Shown: positions 36,740 through 49,700, counted from the first letter of the stretch. The stretch: DNA of 64,000 nucleotides from Dasyornis broadbenti (GCA_013397935.1 VZRN01005835.1:600356-664355), one strand, 5' to 3'. Made by a program: numbers and translations. Notes: generated by a model not told the origin, from the letters alone.

Positions 36740-39700
36740 TCACGGCAAAAACGTCTCGGTCTGGCACTTCGGCAAGTGCTGCTTAGCCCAAGTAATAACA
36801 TTGAAAGGAGTAAGATGAATGTGCCTTTACAAACAGGCGCTGTTGAATTTGCTTGTAGATAAGGAAGTAACGGGAGAAATGGTCAGTTTCAGAAAATGTT
36901 ACTAATTGACAGGGACTACTGCTCCATCAACGTCATACTAAATTCCTGAACTTCGAGAAAAAGAACAACGACTTAATAGAACTGTGTTATACACGGAGGA
37001 TGAGGGTGGTGGTGGTGGTGCATATTAAGGGAGGCCTACTATAGTAGGCGAATCGGAAAGTCTGTATCTTCCAGGTACGTCAGCCAATGGGAAAGGGAGA
37101 GGGTAATGGGCTGGGAAAATTAGGATCAAAAGGAGGCAGTGTCCTCCAACAATTTGAAAGACCCCATGGGAAATGACCCGTGGCCTCTCCCTTTGTTTAC
37201 GAATAAAGTTACAGGACTCCTCTGACTTCCTTTTTGGACATAAACCTCTGGCGATGTGAATGTTTCCTGCACAACACTGTAATGGTTAACATTATTTTGC
37301 TCATTTAAAGCCAATGGGGCATTTGTTTGCATATTGCTTATAAGATCGTATCAGGAAGCCAAGCTGTAATGCACACTTAATACATGCATTTAGCACAGCC
37401 ACAGAATCAGTAAATAAACCAAGCTTTTCAGTTCACCTTTAAAGAAGAAGGAGAGCAGGCAGCTGCAAAATCCAACCTGATGAAAGTCCAATGTACACTC
37501 ATAAAGGCATTGTACTTCAGCCATTGTATCTTGCTTCACACATGTGCCTTTCTGTTTAGGCACACACACCTCTTTGCTTTTTGAGGTCTTCAGCAATCCG
37601 TAAGAAAACAAAAAATTAGTCGCTGTTTAGAATACATCTTCTATAACATAGTTTATAAAGGAAAGGGATACCTTATCTACCAAGATTCCTGGAACAACTT
37701 ACAGTGACACAGTTCTAATAGAACCACCTACATTTTATAAGAAAAAATATTCCTCCTTATGTCTGATTAGCAGGTATTTAGTGGCTTTTGCTTTGACATG
37801 TTCTCTATCTGCTCACAAATCTACCCCCACACCTATGATAAAGAAAATATGGTTTCCTGTTCTGTGTTGCAAATGTCCAAAGGACAGCTTCAGAAATCAG
37901 TATGATAATTTGTTTTGATCAGAGGCAAATATTTCAAGTCATCTGATCAGTTCATTTTCCTTGAGCTGAAGTAATTTGGTTTTTTAGCAGTCTAAAAGCC
38001 TCTCTGCACCCCTGGTTCGGGAAAAAAAAAATTAGGGATTTATTTATATAAGAAAAACAAATGTCTCCAACTTTTTGTCTCTTCAGTTCTTCTCTTCTTC
38101 TGCTGTTTGACCTTCTCTTTCTCTTCCTTTTTATTTAATTTCTGTACATGTGCCCTTATTGTTCACCCTACTGTTTTCACTGTTACTCTGCTTGCTTCCA
38201 GCACTGGTAGCTCAAGCAGTGTTAGACATGATTTTCCCCAGCTGGACTGCATGCCAGATTTTCCCAAGTGAAATGTAAATACTGCGAGGTCAGTTTAGTA
38301 TTTTGGGCCACTCATAGAAGCAGAGCTGCTCTTTGCTATCTAAACTGTTATCTACTTCCTTATTGTATTACTAGCATATATAATTCATTACCTTATCTAC
38401 CCAGAGGATGTCCCGTTTTAGATAATTTGTTTTCTAAAAATATGTTTTTATTATTAATACAGTATCTCCTCCCCCCTTTTCTCTATTTGCTTACTTAACA
38501 ACTTATGTCATTTTGTACCAAACCCCCAAATAATTTGTGATGGTGTGGTGTAAAGCAACCCCAAACCCTTACAACAGTGGTGTCCAGACACAGGTGTGCT
38601 GGAGTCCTAATGTCAATGCTGCCTTTATGTGCCACTCTTTATACTACCAACAGCATAACGACATCCTTTTTGGAAATCTTAGACCCCACAAATAGTATAT
38701 TGCTGCTCTGGCAAGGTTAGTGTGACCTTCTTGTTTGAATTATGATATGGATGGGTTTGCTTCTCTGTTTACCAATTACTTTGAATTATAAATGTTATTA
38801 TGCATTAATAATGCAGGAGACTGCTAGCAGCCTGCATCAGTATATATATAGTGAACTAAAAATTTGAGTGTGTCTCCACAAAACACCATGAACTCTTGAG
38901 TTAGACCTCACTATCCCTGTCCTGTACTCATTTGTTATAAACTTCCCTCTGCCTTCTGTTTCTGTGTCTTTGAAATTTTTTACTGAGAAATCTTCTTTAA
39001 GCTACACTTTGAATATGCATTTATAATTGGCTAATGAGATGCAATGCAATCACAACTCAATCCTCTTCTCCTACTGCCACCCCATCACCATTTTCCTCTC
39101 CCAGTTAATAAACTAAAAGCTCAGGGCACTAATTTTGATGGAGGGTCAATGTAGATTTTGGCACATTTGCAGTAAAATAGAGATTTAGAAGTAAGAGGAA
39201 CAAATGAGCATTAAATATGTTCCAAGTCATAAATAAAATGTCTTTTAATTGACTGTTTGGTGTTCTGTTATAAAGCCAAAGCAAACACGTAAATGATGTA
39301 GTCAAGCAGGACAGCTGCTGAAGATAAGATTAACAGAAATCTAACACACGCTTAATTTTAGCTTATGTTCAGAGCCAGTTAGAAAAAAATAAGCCAAGAC
39401 CATCACATATTTCCAGAAACTAATAAGAAACTGACACAATGTGTGGGGAACATCCATGGAGACTGCCACTGACTGCATTTGATCTTACTTACTAAGGCAG
39501 CAGATACAGTTACTCAGCCATGCTGAGTTGCGGTGACCATTTACTGGATGCTCACTTCATAGCATAGCTCATTAACTTACAATGAGCTAGTGCATTAAGT
39601 GGTCCTCAAAAAAAAAAAAAAAATTCAAAAATCTGATGACTGAAACTGTCATGAGCTTCCACCGCACTGGGACTTACCTGCAAACAGGCTCCCTTATCTG

Positions 39701-42407
39701 CTTCATGCTTTCACGGTATCTCCCTCCCGAGGCTCTCTTCATACATTTCACATGCTCAAGAAATGGAATAAGTCGTGCTGGGGTTTTTGAGGGCTGTTAA
39801 TTGTTTCAGAGCACTTTTACCTCCCGAGATTTTCTGCATTTTTGGCAAACTGATCATCTTTAAGAAGAATCTGTAGAAGAATACGTTGCTGAGTAACCTG
39901 TAATACTCAATACTAAGCAAGTGATTCAGTGGACTAGTTCTCCTTGCCTGCAAGAGAGAGTTCCTAAACTCGTCCTTGTGCTTTGTTAACTGAATGTCTT
40001 TTCTTGCTCAGATGATTGTTCCACATTTTTAATACTGTTTTCACACACCTGTGTGTAAGCAAGAGTACAGATAAGAAACATTAAAATAAATATTTGACAA
40101 AATATAGGCTCATGGGTGAGGCCAAGCAGTGGATTATTTTGCATGTCCTTCATCTGTAAGGATATATGAACAAAGAATAATTACCAATAACAATATGTAA
40201 TAGTCATTGCCATGGAAAGTCTTCTGACTACAGAGAGATCCAGCTGATACGGCTGGTTATTTGCCCTGCAATCACACAAGAAATGGGATTTTAAAAGGTA
40301 AACAGGTCATGATCTTTACTTCAACCAAAGTCTCTGTGAAGGTAAGACTTGAAGGCAACTACTTGAAGGCAAAAAGAGGAAGGTAGAATTTTTTTTAAAG
40401 CTACTGCATTGTATGTTTGATTGTCTTAATATAATTTATGAATTGACTGAATATGATGATACAGAAGCATCTTGCATGAACATTTGTGTAAAATCAAACA
40501 TGCTTGCTGTTTTGCAATTTATAAAAAGCTGAAAAAACTGTAAAAAAAGCATGCTTTAATATTTTGAAATAATTAATTAGTTTTTACTTAACTGGATTTT
40601 ACTTTAAAATACAGATTTAAAGTGAAGAAAGCATCATATAAGCAAAAAAAGAGTGTAAACTAGACTAAAACTTGAATTTTTTAAGCTCTCACATTTCAGA
40701 AGTACTTAATTTAAAGCAAGACCTTAGAAAGTGTCAAGCTTACCTCAACAAATCTAATTTTATCACAGAGAAGTGTGGTGCAATGTATTGTCAACACCAG
40801 ATACTCTACACATCAGTCCTGGAGATTGGGAGCAAAGAGAACTGAGAAAACAATAATCCTGTACTGTGTGTATATGTTGCTACAGTAAATCAAAATAGGA
40901 AGTGGCACAAATTCCAAAACACACAGTAGAATTTACTTTGGTTCTTAACAATCCACAAAAAAAAAGTAATTTCTGTTTAAGTATAAATATAATGAAAAAA
41001 ATAATCATATTGATATGAAGCTGTTTAATCCATTAAAAGATGACATGGAAAGTGAAACCCTTGAAGCAGCAGAACGGTTTAATTTTGGTATAAAAGATCA
41101 ACAAAAGTCTCATCAGCTAGAAATTTCCCTGTGTTATTTGTGCAGACTCATGCTTTAAGGATGCATCTGCTGGACTTCCTAAAATTCCAGTAGCTCATGC
41201 TTTTAATTAACTATCTCAGCGCAATCCATGCGGGGGCATAAAGACTGACAGGAAGAACCTGACCACCCTTTCATTTCTTTATGTTATTGCAATTCTTCTG
41301 CCTTCCCAATATCAAACTAACACCCTTCTGCTGCTGGTGTAGCCAGGACTCCTCTGACAAGAAGATTTCAGCTTGGCTCTGTTTAAGTACCCAGCAGCAG
41401 TGCTCTGCCAAGCTGTCAGATGGGAGCACAATCTTTTTTTCTGGGAGTATTTGCTCAGAGTTGTTTCACATCCAGGGTAGGTGGGATCTGTAGCCTACAC
41501 CCAGGTCCTGCAACACAGACAAATTTCTTTCCTCCAGTTTCTGCTACCAGTTCTTAGGCACCGGATCTTTGATTTTTTTTTTCCGATATATTTTCTGGGG
41601 TTTGGCTATCTTGGAAAACCTTATATGCAGGTAACGTGATAAAACCATCATGCCATCTTGTCACCAAGTAAGAATACTTTTCAATAGAGGTTAAATACTT
41701 TCAAGCTTATTTCCATGCAATGCTCCAATGCTTTGAAAGTCAGATTGCTCCCATTAGCAGTCGCATTGCCTCGTAACATGCAACATGCACCACCTCTCCT
41801 CACAGTTTTTAAGAGTAGGAATAAGATCTGCAAACAATTGAAGTTCACACATCAGTGGTTTCCTCACATGAAACTCTGCACCCCTATGAGTGTAGAAATG
41901 CAGAGAGAGGATGCCAAATGTGTTGGTCCACCCTCTGAAATCCTCTGTGGGACACAAGCCATCAGACCTGCTGTTGTTTTCGATTTTTGTGTAAAAGGTA
42001 TTTCAACTTCCACACATCAAAAAATATATTAGAATGTGGTCAAGTCTGACAGCTCTCTTTTAACAGTCCAAATTTTGTGTACAATTCTGCGGTGTTCAAC
42101 CCATGTTTACTGAAACAATCATTAATTATAATACAATGGAAGTTAGTGACTGGAACTAAATAGAACATGCAGGCTGAACCTCCATTCAGCAAAGGCGAGG
42201 CAAAATCTTGGCAGCACACTCCTTAAAGTCATCTAGCCCAACTGTTGCAAGATGTGGGACATGTAGAAATTTTTTAACACTGTCCTTTGATGTTTTGATC
42301 TTTATCTACTTTCCAGCCTAAGCAACAAAAAGGGAGATTTAATCCATGAAACAGAGAGCACCCAACAAACTCTAGGTGATGTCCAGGAGTTAGGAAAATG
42401 AATTACT
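36740..42407. other. Intergenic region between MGAT4D and ELMOD2
   Basis: The two genes are divergent here. Contains a (GGT)n run at about 37008-37020, a 16-bp perfect palindrome at 37034-37049 and a poly-A at about 39608-39623. No exon or repeat family was recognised. Confidence 0.55.
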
Positions 42408-42983
42408 TGTTGGTAGAATTGCCTTGTTAAGGTTCAGGGCTGGACATGCTTCAATGATCTCAGACCTTCAGTGATCTCAGGGAGGTTAACAAAGCTTAGG
42501 AAGAAGGATGTGCCACTGTGGACACAGTGGATGTCCCAAGGTGGACACAAAGAATGCAGATTTTAGGGGCCACAAGGACATCTGGCAGAACTCCCAAGAT
42601 AAGGAAGAAACAAATGAAGACAACTCAGTAATTGTGCTGAAAACTGGGTAATTCCAGCAGGGGCAGATCTTCACCAACTCACAGACCACCAATCCGAAAA
42701 ACCCACCGGCCCAAAAGGAGAAAGACTGAGCATGGGATTAATTAGCATGGGAAGTGAGAGAATCATTAACCAGCAGAAGATAGACTACTAATTAGTAAGA
42801 GAACTATGTAACTTGTAGCCAAAGAACACTAATCCCTTTGTGTGCTAAAATGTATAAATAGGAAAAAGCTCCGATAGTTGGAGCGCTCGATCTGATGATT
42901 ATCAGGGAGCACCCACGGCTGTGCAACTCTAAAATAGACAATCGATGTCTCTCTCTCGGGTGTCATTATCGGCTTGCTGCACA
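42408..42983 (+). mobile_element. ERV solo LTR upstream of ELMOD2
   Basis: Homologous to the LTR at the window start, with the shared attagcatg, actaatta, gaactatgtaacttg and gtataaatagg..aaaagct blocks. It has an intact TATA box and is oriented toward ELMOD2. The 3' end near gcttgctgcaca and the 5' end near tgttggtaga are my best guesses; no target-site duplication was identified and no internal retroviral sequence is present. Confidence 0.6.
42853..42860 (+). promoter_or_regulatory. TATA box of the LTR (tataaata)
   Basis: Perfect tataaata inside the LTR, about 490 bp upstream of the ELMOD2 start codon and pointing toward it. The equivalent position in the LTR at the window start reads tgtaaata. 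Confidence 0.55.
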
Positions 42984-43255
42984 CCGGGTGATCAGTCCGG
43001 CCTCTGCGGGCAGCAGTGCCAGCACTGCCCGGCCCGGCGGGGTAGGAGGCGGGCGGGCGCCGGGCGAGGGAGCAGGAGCGCCCGAGGCCGGTAACAGGTA
43101 CCGGGAAAGGGAAGCCTCTTCCCAGCCGGCACTTCCGGCGCGTCCCGTGCCCGCGATCACTTCCAGGTCGGGAGTTGGCTTCCGGCGGGATGCGGGGGGC
43201 GGCCGGGCCCCGCTCGGTCCCCGCCGTGCTCTGAGGGGCCGCGGCGGCCCGGCCG

Positions 43256-43297
43256 NNNNNNNNNNNNNNNNNNNNNNNNNNNNNNNNNNNNNNNNNN
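43256..43297. other. Assembly gap, 42 N
   Basis: A run of 42 undetermined bases in the GC-rich ELMOD2 5' region, 51 bp before the start codon. The true length may differ. Peptides predicted across it are meaningless. Confidence 0.98.
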
Positions 43298-43348
43298 GGG
43301 CCAGGCCGGGGTCGGGCCCTGCCGGCGCGGGGCCGCCGCCCGCGGAAG

Positions 43349-43493
43349 ATGTGGGCGCGCTTCTGGGGGTTCTTGTACAGCAGCTACTTTCGGTTCTGGC
43401 TGAAGTGGATCCTGCGGCTGCTGACCGGGAAGTGCGAGCTGCAGCGCGTCCTGGGCGGCGCGGAGGCGGGCGCGCGGCGGACGCTGAGCGTAG
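43349..43493 (+). CDS. ELMOD2: ELMOD2 coding exon 1
   Basis: Encodes MWARFWGFLYSSYFRFWLKW, then LTGKCELQRV and a divergent GC-rich end. The TGKCELQR block is shared with human. Donor gtag|gtaatg. Confidence 0.92.
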
Positions 43494-46400
43494 GTAATGG
43501 AGGGGCCGGGGCAGGGGCCGCGAGGCAGCCTCGGAAGCGCCGTGAGGAGCAGCAGAGTCCCAGCCGCATTTAACTTGCAAAAGACCTCCAAGATCATCGA
43601 GTCCAGCCGTTAACCCAGCACTGCCAAACCCACCGCTGAACCATGTCACCAAGTGCCACATTCACATATCTTTTAAATCCCTCCGGGAATGGTGGTTACT
43701 CTACTACTGCCCTGGGCAGCCTGTTCAGTGCATGACGACCCTTTCGGTGATGACATTTTCCATAATACGTAACCTAAACCTCCCCTGGCATAACCTGAGG
43801 GCGTTTCCTCTCCTGTCACTGGTTACCTGGGAGAAGGGACCGACCCCCTCCTGTCCACAACCTGCTTTTCAGTGGTTTTAGGGAGCGATCAGGTCCCCCC
43901 TGCTTATCAGTAGCTGGAAACAAGTGCCTGGTGTGCATCCCCTGAATTGTGTTTTCACTCTTCATTTCAACGCAGCTATCCTATGAGAATTCTAAATCAA
44001 TGCCAGAGCTAGTTTCCTTGTCTGCTTGCTGAGGAAATTCCAGTGTCATCAAAAAGTGAATCAGAAATCATACTTTTTTCCTCAGACACTTCCCCTCAGT
44101 TTGTGTATGTGTTTTTACGTTCTTGTTACTAAAAAAAAATTCACATTACACAGACATAAACATTTTTTGGAAGTGTGGGAGGAAGAGTGATTTAACTTAC
44201 ACTTCTGCTTGATGCAGAATTTTGATCTAAAATAGCAACTCAAGAAACTACCGAACATTTTTGTGGTTTTACAATAGCTTGCAGAAGTGATCTTACTTCC
44301 TTATTCTGCACTAATAAACACAAAATAATTCCTGAGAACCGGAAAATATAATTTAACATTTCTCTCATGATACCTTTTCAAGTTTGTCTTTGTTTTGTAC
44401 ATGTAATTGATGTTTTTAAAAATCCAAGTCTGCTTTCAGCATTGTACTTAAGAGTTATAAAGAACTTTGTGTTAATTAAGACATTCTGTTACCTGATAAC
44501 CTGTTCATTTTAAGATTGAGTAGTTTTTTTATTACATGTATAAAAGGGATGCAAAACTTTATAATACTTCTATACTGCAAGAACACCTACTGTCAATTAT
44601 TTAAAAGAGTTCAATTTAACTGTGACATCTACTTTTTTTCCATATTGCAGAATATTCACTGGAATCATCCAAGAATAAGGTAAGAGATACTAGAGATGAA
44701 ACTAATAAAACCGTCTTTCACAGAGACAGATCCCGGAAAAATAACACATGCACTTACTTTTTGAGAGTGGAAAACTGTAGAGGAATAAAAGGCAGAGAGG
44801 AGAAAACTTGGAATTTTGGGTTCTCTGTGCTAGGGTTATTTAAGGTTTCTCAAAAATAAATACCCATGTCCCTTCAAACGTTTGTTTCATTGAAACCTCA
44901 GCTTCATTAGCTCCCTGTCTCCTAATTCTGAAGCATTATTTCCTTGGCTGCACTTGTTCCAGTTGGATTAGGAAGAGCATGTTTGAATTTAGTGGCTGAA
45001 AGCAAACAAGAACCTAGACCCAGCAACTCTTCAGCTTTTTATTTATTCTTTATGCAACTCCTGTGTAAATATTGCTGTTTACAGCCTGACAGAGTTACAA
45101 ATTACGCTTTTATGTGGTTATTGCAGTTCTTTTATATGCAATTTGAACCAGTGTATGTAAGCAATTGCAATAAATTGACCTTTCTCCTCTTACAGTAAAT
45201 AATACATACAACAGATAAACAGAAATAACAATAAAGTAGATGATGCCTGTATTCCTCATGAAGTCATTTACTGTGTTAACTTCCTAGGTTTTAAGAAATG
45301 CTGTACATGTCGAAGAAGCTGAAGTGGAGAAGTGTGTCAGAGATATAATGAAAGAAAAGAAGATTGAACAGGTGGATATAGGGTATGTTTGGAAACCTCT
45401 GTTTGTTCTCACTTCTTAGCATGTTCTTCCAATTGCTTGACCTGGTGCAATATTTAGGCTGTTCAACATAAGTATTCAGAATGAAATCTGAAAATAAGGT
45501 GTGGTTATGTCCTCATCAGTTCTAAAAAACAAATTGCAAAGTTTTAATTGGTGTGGATTTGGGATTACTGCATCTCTGTTTTGCAAGTCCCCTCTGTTAC
45601 TCCAAAGTTCTAAATAATATGATCATTGCATAGGTTGATTACAAGAGCTATGCAATTTCTTAGATATATTTGAGAGAGTATAGCGATGCCTGATTAATGC
45701 TTGCATTCATTTGCATAAGTAATTAGTGAATGACAGGGAATAATCTAAATTTTAAAGTTTAATGAGTTTTTTCTTTGAAACTATAAAAGTTTCTGACAAA
45801 GTTTAAGACTTAAAAAGTTTGGGAGTAGGTGAAGGTACAGGGGTCAGGATGATATATGGAGTTTTCTTGTGTCATAACAGATTTTAGCTTTTTTCTTTTT
45901 CCCCTCCATAATTTAAGGTAATGGAGTCTGACTGCAGCACTGGAATCAGCTAGAGATGTTAAGAGTATATAAGATCCATGTAGCAGCGTACTTAACCAGA
46001 ATGCTGTAGTTTGAAAGACACATGTAAAGCACTTCCTAATTCCGGTGTTTACATTTCATGAACATAAGAAAGGTCTTATCTAGTAATTCAAGCAAGAATT
46101 TATGGCTACGTGGGCCTCTTTAAAAGCTTCTCTATGGTGTTTTGCTATTATTTCAGGTTTAAGACAAATCTGCGTATATCCTTGCTGCAGATATCAGGTT
46201 ATAAAAAACTGTATTTGAATGTGGAAAACCTGAGGAAGGTCCCATATGATTCGGAAAATGAGGAACACGAGGAACAGTTAATTGAGGTGAAATAATTTTT
46301 AAAATACAAGCACTGTTTGGTTGTTTGGTTTTTTCCCCACAAGTCCAACTCCGTGAATGAACTTACTTGTAGCATTCTTACCAGCTGGCCTATTTAAAGC

Positions 46401-49400
46401 TCTCTTCTACTTAAAAACTGCAAAGCCATTATAGAAGTGACCCATTAAAATAAAACCTCAAAGCAAAAAAAAAAAAGTAAACTACAGTTGCTTGCAATGG
46501 AATTATTTTGTGTGAAATCAGACATAACAACAACATATAAGAAGCAAAGTAGGTTTGTGATGGGTCACTGAAGAATCACTACTAAAAAGATATTGAACCT
46601 TACGCATATGTCTAACTTCGTAAACCACTAATTACTAAATTAAAAAAGAAGACATCAATGTTTTCCTATTGCTGCATCCCAGTCAATGTCAAGGAAGATA
46701 GTTTGATGCTGGAAGATAAAAACTATTTTCTTAGCACTTCTTAATTATCTCAGTTTGCTATGCATTTAATGTTAATTAAGTATTCACTGAGAATTTGTAT
46801 TTCAGTTTATAGGTGTCCTATCACAAAACGATGCATAAATTAATTTCTGAGGTGAAACAAGTCTTTGTTTCCTTGGTATTCATACAGCATCTTTGACTGT
46901 GAAGGGAAATTGCCACATTTAATGTTAAATGTAATAACTTTCATAATTGCTGAAGCGAGCCATTGGAGCAGGCTCCAGATTGCCACTAACAGAAAAGAGC
47001 AGCAGGCAGATTGTATCCTGTTCCTTGGTGAATGGCTTCTAGTGTGCAGCAGCAAGTGTTCTGAGTTATGTGACTTGGAATATTTGAGCAGCCTAACACA
47101 GAAGCATATTTGTGCAGCTCTGGAATTTGCTGATGCCTCACGAGAATCTGAAGGCCAGAATCAGCAAGCAGTGGTGTGACATCGGCTTCCAAGGTGATGA
47201 TCCCAAAACAGACTTCCGAGGAATGGGGCTGCTGGGCTTAGTGAATCTGGTGTAAGTGAAAAGAAGTATCTCATTTCTTTTGTAACTAATTTCCAATATC
47301 AGTATGTTTTCTCTAGTTAGTGCTGTTTCTAATAAAAATTGAATAGAAGCAAATAGAAACCAGTATGTTCAACATTTCTAGTGGCTACACATTGTAAACG
47401 TGGTGTGGTTGGGTAAGGACAACAGGCGAGGGAAGGGACAGAAATTTGCCCAATTTTTTGTTGCCATATGATAGAGTTGGTAGGTTGTACCTAACTTGTC
47501 AAAAGCTTAAAAAATTTCTGAATGGAAAACTTCCTACTGTAATGAAAAATAGACAAGTTTATATGTCTTTGCTAAGCTAATTTGTGGACTAGGTTGAACT
47601 TCATATTTAGTGTTCAGATCACAAGAATTTTTTTTTTTTTAACAGTATTAGTTCGTGCTGAATATAATTTAATTCGCTAGCTTTTCCTGTGTTTTCATTT
47701 TGTGCCCTTTTTCAGTTACAGAGTAGTTTTCAGCTTTAGTTTAAAGCTACAGATTTTAGTGTTGAACACGGTATTGTTTTTAAGTGAACTCAAAATAATA
47801 TTTTACACTGCCAGGTATTTTAGCAAGCATTACACCAACGAAGCTCGTCAAATCCTTTCTCGGTCAAATCACCCAAAGCTGGGGTAAGTCACTCTAGGAT
47901 TTTTTCTGGCTGCTTCTGTTTAAGAACTCATGTGAAAACTGCCAAGTATGTGTCCAGAAAGTAAAGAGGAAAATATATGTGGGGTTTTTTTCTGTTAAAG
48001 AATGAAAAAAGGGCCAGAATAGAAAGGTGTGAGAAAACAAACACAGAAAGCAATTTCTAGCTGGGAACTAAGTGCAGCTTTTTTTTTTTCAGAATGGATT
48101 TGTTGGGATAAAAATGTTGCAAAATATTGTCTTTAGCTAACAAAGTGAACACCTGTAACATTGTAGTTAGTTTTATTTGTAATAGATTTAGATTAGATTC
48201 AGAAATTCATACTTGTTTTTTACCTTCTGACTGATCCTGTGTTGGGGTAGTATGGATTACCTCTTATGGTCCTTTGTTTTTTGCTAAGTTTCTGCTCTGT
48301 AATAAGTATTTACGAAAAGATGTTTTGTTGTTGTTCAACTTTAAATTTGTTTTTGAAAACTTTGCATATTTAAACATGTAGCTAATTTTACAGGGAAATA
48401 TACTCTCAAACCATTCAGATAAAATAATCTGATCCATCTAGTCCCCAGTTAACTTGATGACCTACCAAACACAGGAGACCTTCATGATTCTGACTGTAAA
48501 TAACATTACCCTGTGCAACGCTGTCATGAACAGGGTATCTGAGACTTTTGGCTCAATTACATAACCATATAATTGACAATAATGAATTGATTTTTACTTT
48601 TCCTTCCTCCAAAACCACTGTAACTGTTGCTTAAGGATTTCTATTATGATGCTTTTTATACCATGCAACAGAAAACCAGATTCTTTCAGCTTGAACTGCA
48701 GGTTGAGATAGCCATTTCATTTACTCTGCAACAATGTTTTTCACATCCAATTTTTAATAGTCCAGCAGATCTAAGGATTTCAAATGAACAAGTTGAGTGT
48801 TGATTAACCTTGCCATCTCAGTATTACAGTAACTTTTACATGGTTGGATGCACTGGGAACTGGTCTGTAGATTGGAGTCATCTCATCAATAAGTATCATA
48901 GCAAAGGTTTTGACTCTCACAGCTATCCTAAAGCAGAGTGTGCCAGGGAAGATTTTAAGTCTTTGAGTCCATAAAGTAAAACCATGATTTGTGTTGCAGA
49001 TACTCCTACGCCATAGTTGGGATCAATCTGACAGAGATGGCATACAGCTTGCTCAAGCACGGTGCTTTAAAGGCTCATCTCTACAACCTGGTCTCTGGGT
49101 TGCCACAGATGGAGCACTTCCATCAGTTTTACTGTAAGTGTCTGTAGCTTCTCTTGTGCAGACTACTCAGGGGAGGCCATGTAGAGTTTGAGCTCTTGGG
49201 AGTACATTTCCAGCCTTTTCTCATTAGCCAGAGCAAGCTGTTTGTCTTCTGGATCAGGTATTGGAAATGCACCTGATGCTTAAACATTGTGCTGCAGAAA
49301 TGTACATTAAAGGATAATTTCTGTGGCTTTCTATATTTTAGAGCTCCGGTATGAAAACTCAATAATTGCAGATTTATATTTTTATTCTATCACAGCATCC

Positions 49401-49700
49401 AAAAGCTTGCTGTAGATCAGGATGGGACAGTCTTTGTTTTAAGGCGTTGAAGAGATCTAAAGGATCACTCTAGGACTGGCTAGATCAAGGCAGGAAATTG
49501 TGGGGATCATTTCTGCAGATCTGTATTGTATTTTCTTCACAGGTTATCTCGTTTATGAGTTTGACAAGTTCTGGTTTGAAGAGGAACCAGAAAGCATTAT
49601 GCACTTCAACCAGTACAGAGAGAAATTCCATGAAAAAATTAAGGGACTTCTACTGGATTGCAATGTGGTACTGACCTTACAAGATACAAAGAAACCTTAA
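43349..49700 (+). CDS. ELMOD2: ELMOD2, ELMO domain-containing protein 2, complete, 8 coding exons
   Basis: GTPase-activating protein for ARL2-type GTPases; the human protein is linked to lipid droplets, mitochondria and antiviral signalling. The joined exons give 894 nt and 297 residues (human about 293), with all phases consistent. The N-terminus is aromatic-rich (FWGFLYSSYFRFWLKWILRL). The ELMO domain runs from about 134 to 295. The GAP motif GFQGDDPKTDFRGMG (about 156-170) is intact, with the Arg known to be needed for GAP activity. Other conserved blocks are ILSRSNHPKLG, YSYAIVGINLTEMAYSLL and YEFDKFWFEEEPESIM. The start was chosen because it begins the aromatic segment shared with human ELMOD2. 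It is divergent from MGAT4D and convergent with TBC1D9, as in mammals. Confidence 0.96.
43573..43905 (-). mobile_element. CR1 LINE 3' fragment in ELMOD2 intron 1
   Basis: Reverse-complement CR1 tail: gacctccaagatcatcgagt, ccctgggcagcctgttcagt, taacctaaacctcccctggc and cgatcaggtcccccctg. Starts about 80 bp after the exon 1 donor, opposite to the gene. Confidence 0.88.
44651..44679 (+). CDS. ELMOD2: ELMOD2 coding exon 2 (29 nt)
   Basis: A very short exon encoding EYSLESSKNK (human ENSLTYSKNK region). Acceptor catattgcag, donor aag|gtaaga. Twenty-nine nt is not a multiple of three, so skipping would shift the frame. Confidence 0.88.
45288..45382 (+). CDS. ELMOD2: ELMOD2 coding exon 3
   Basis: Encodes VLRNAVHVEEAEVEKCVRDI and MKEKKIEQVDIG. 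The DIMKEK block matches human. Confidence 0.92.
46157..46286 (+). CDS. ELMOD2: ELMOD2 coding exon 4
   Basis: Encodes FKTNLRISLLQISGYKKLYL and PYDSENEEHEEQLIE, matching the LLQITGYKQLYL and PYDSDN segments of human ELMOD2. Confidence 0.94.
47118..47251 (+). CDS. ELMOD2: ELMOD2 coding exon 5 (GAP motif)
   Basis: Encodes LWNLLMPHENLKARISKQW then the ELMO GAP signature GFQGDDPKTDFRGMG. The Arg in DFRG is the residue required for GAP activity in the family. Confidence 0.96.
47815..47883 (+). CDS. ELMOD2: ELMOD2 coding exon 6
   Basis: Encodes YFSKHYTNEARQILSRSNHP and KLG. ILSRSNHPKLG is identical to human. Confidence 0.95.
49000..49133 (+). CDS. ELMOD2: ELMOD2 coding exon 7
   Basis: Encodes YSYAIVGINLTEMAYSLLKH and onward to PQMEHFHQFY, nearly the same as human ELMOD2. 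Confidence 0.95.
49543..49700 (+). CDS. ELMOD2: ELMOD2 coding exon 8 and stop
   Basis: Encodes YLVYEFDKFWFEEEPESIMH, EKFHEKIKGLLLDCNVVLTL and a short tail QDTKKP; stop codon TAA at 49698-49700. The tail is slightly longer than the human one. Confidence 0.95.

Larger units (their letters stand above)
42990..43565 (+). promoter_or_regulatory. CpG island, ELMOD2 promoter and first exon
   Basis: GC- and CpG-dense sequence starting right after the LTR and covering ELMOD2 exon 1. Interrupted by an assembly gap. Confidence 0.85.

Noticed and set aside
35820..36818. 332-codon open frame in the MGAT4D CpG island, and long frames on the other strand
   Set aside because: Proline/arginine-rich composition expected of GC-rich DNA with few stop codons; overlaps the real exon 1 on the minus strand; no domain recognised.
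37034..37049. 16-bp perfect palindrome gcctactatagtaggc
   Set aside because: Short enough to arise by chance in this length of sequence, and no flanking structure supports a function.
41715..42032. 105-codon open frame in the intergenic region
   Set aside because: No recognisable domain, ordinary base composition, no splice or promoter context.
42895..43661. Long open frames across the gap at 43256-43297
   Set aside because: They run through undetermined bases and are shadows of ELMOD2 exon 1 and its CpG island.
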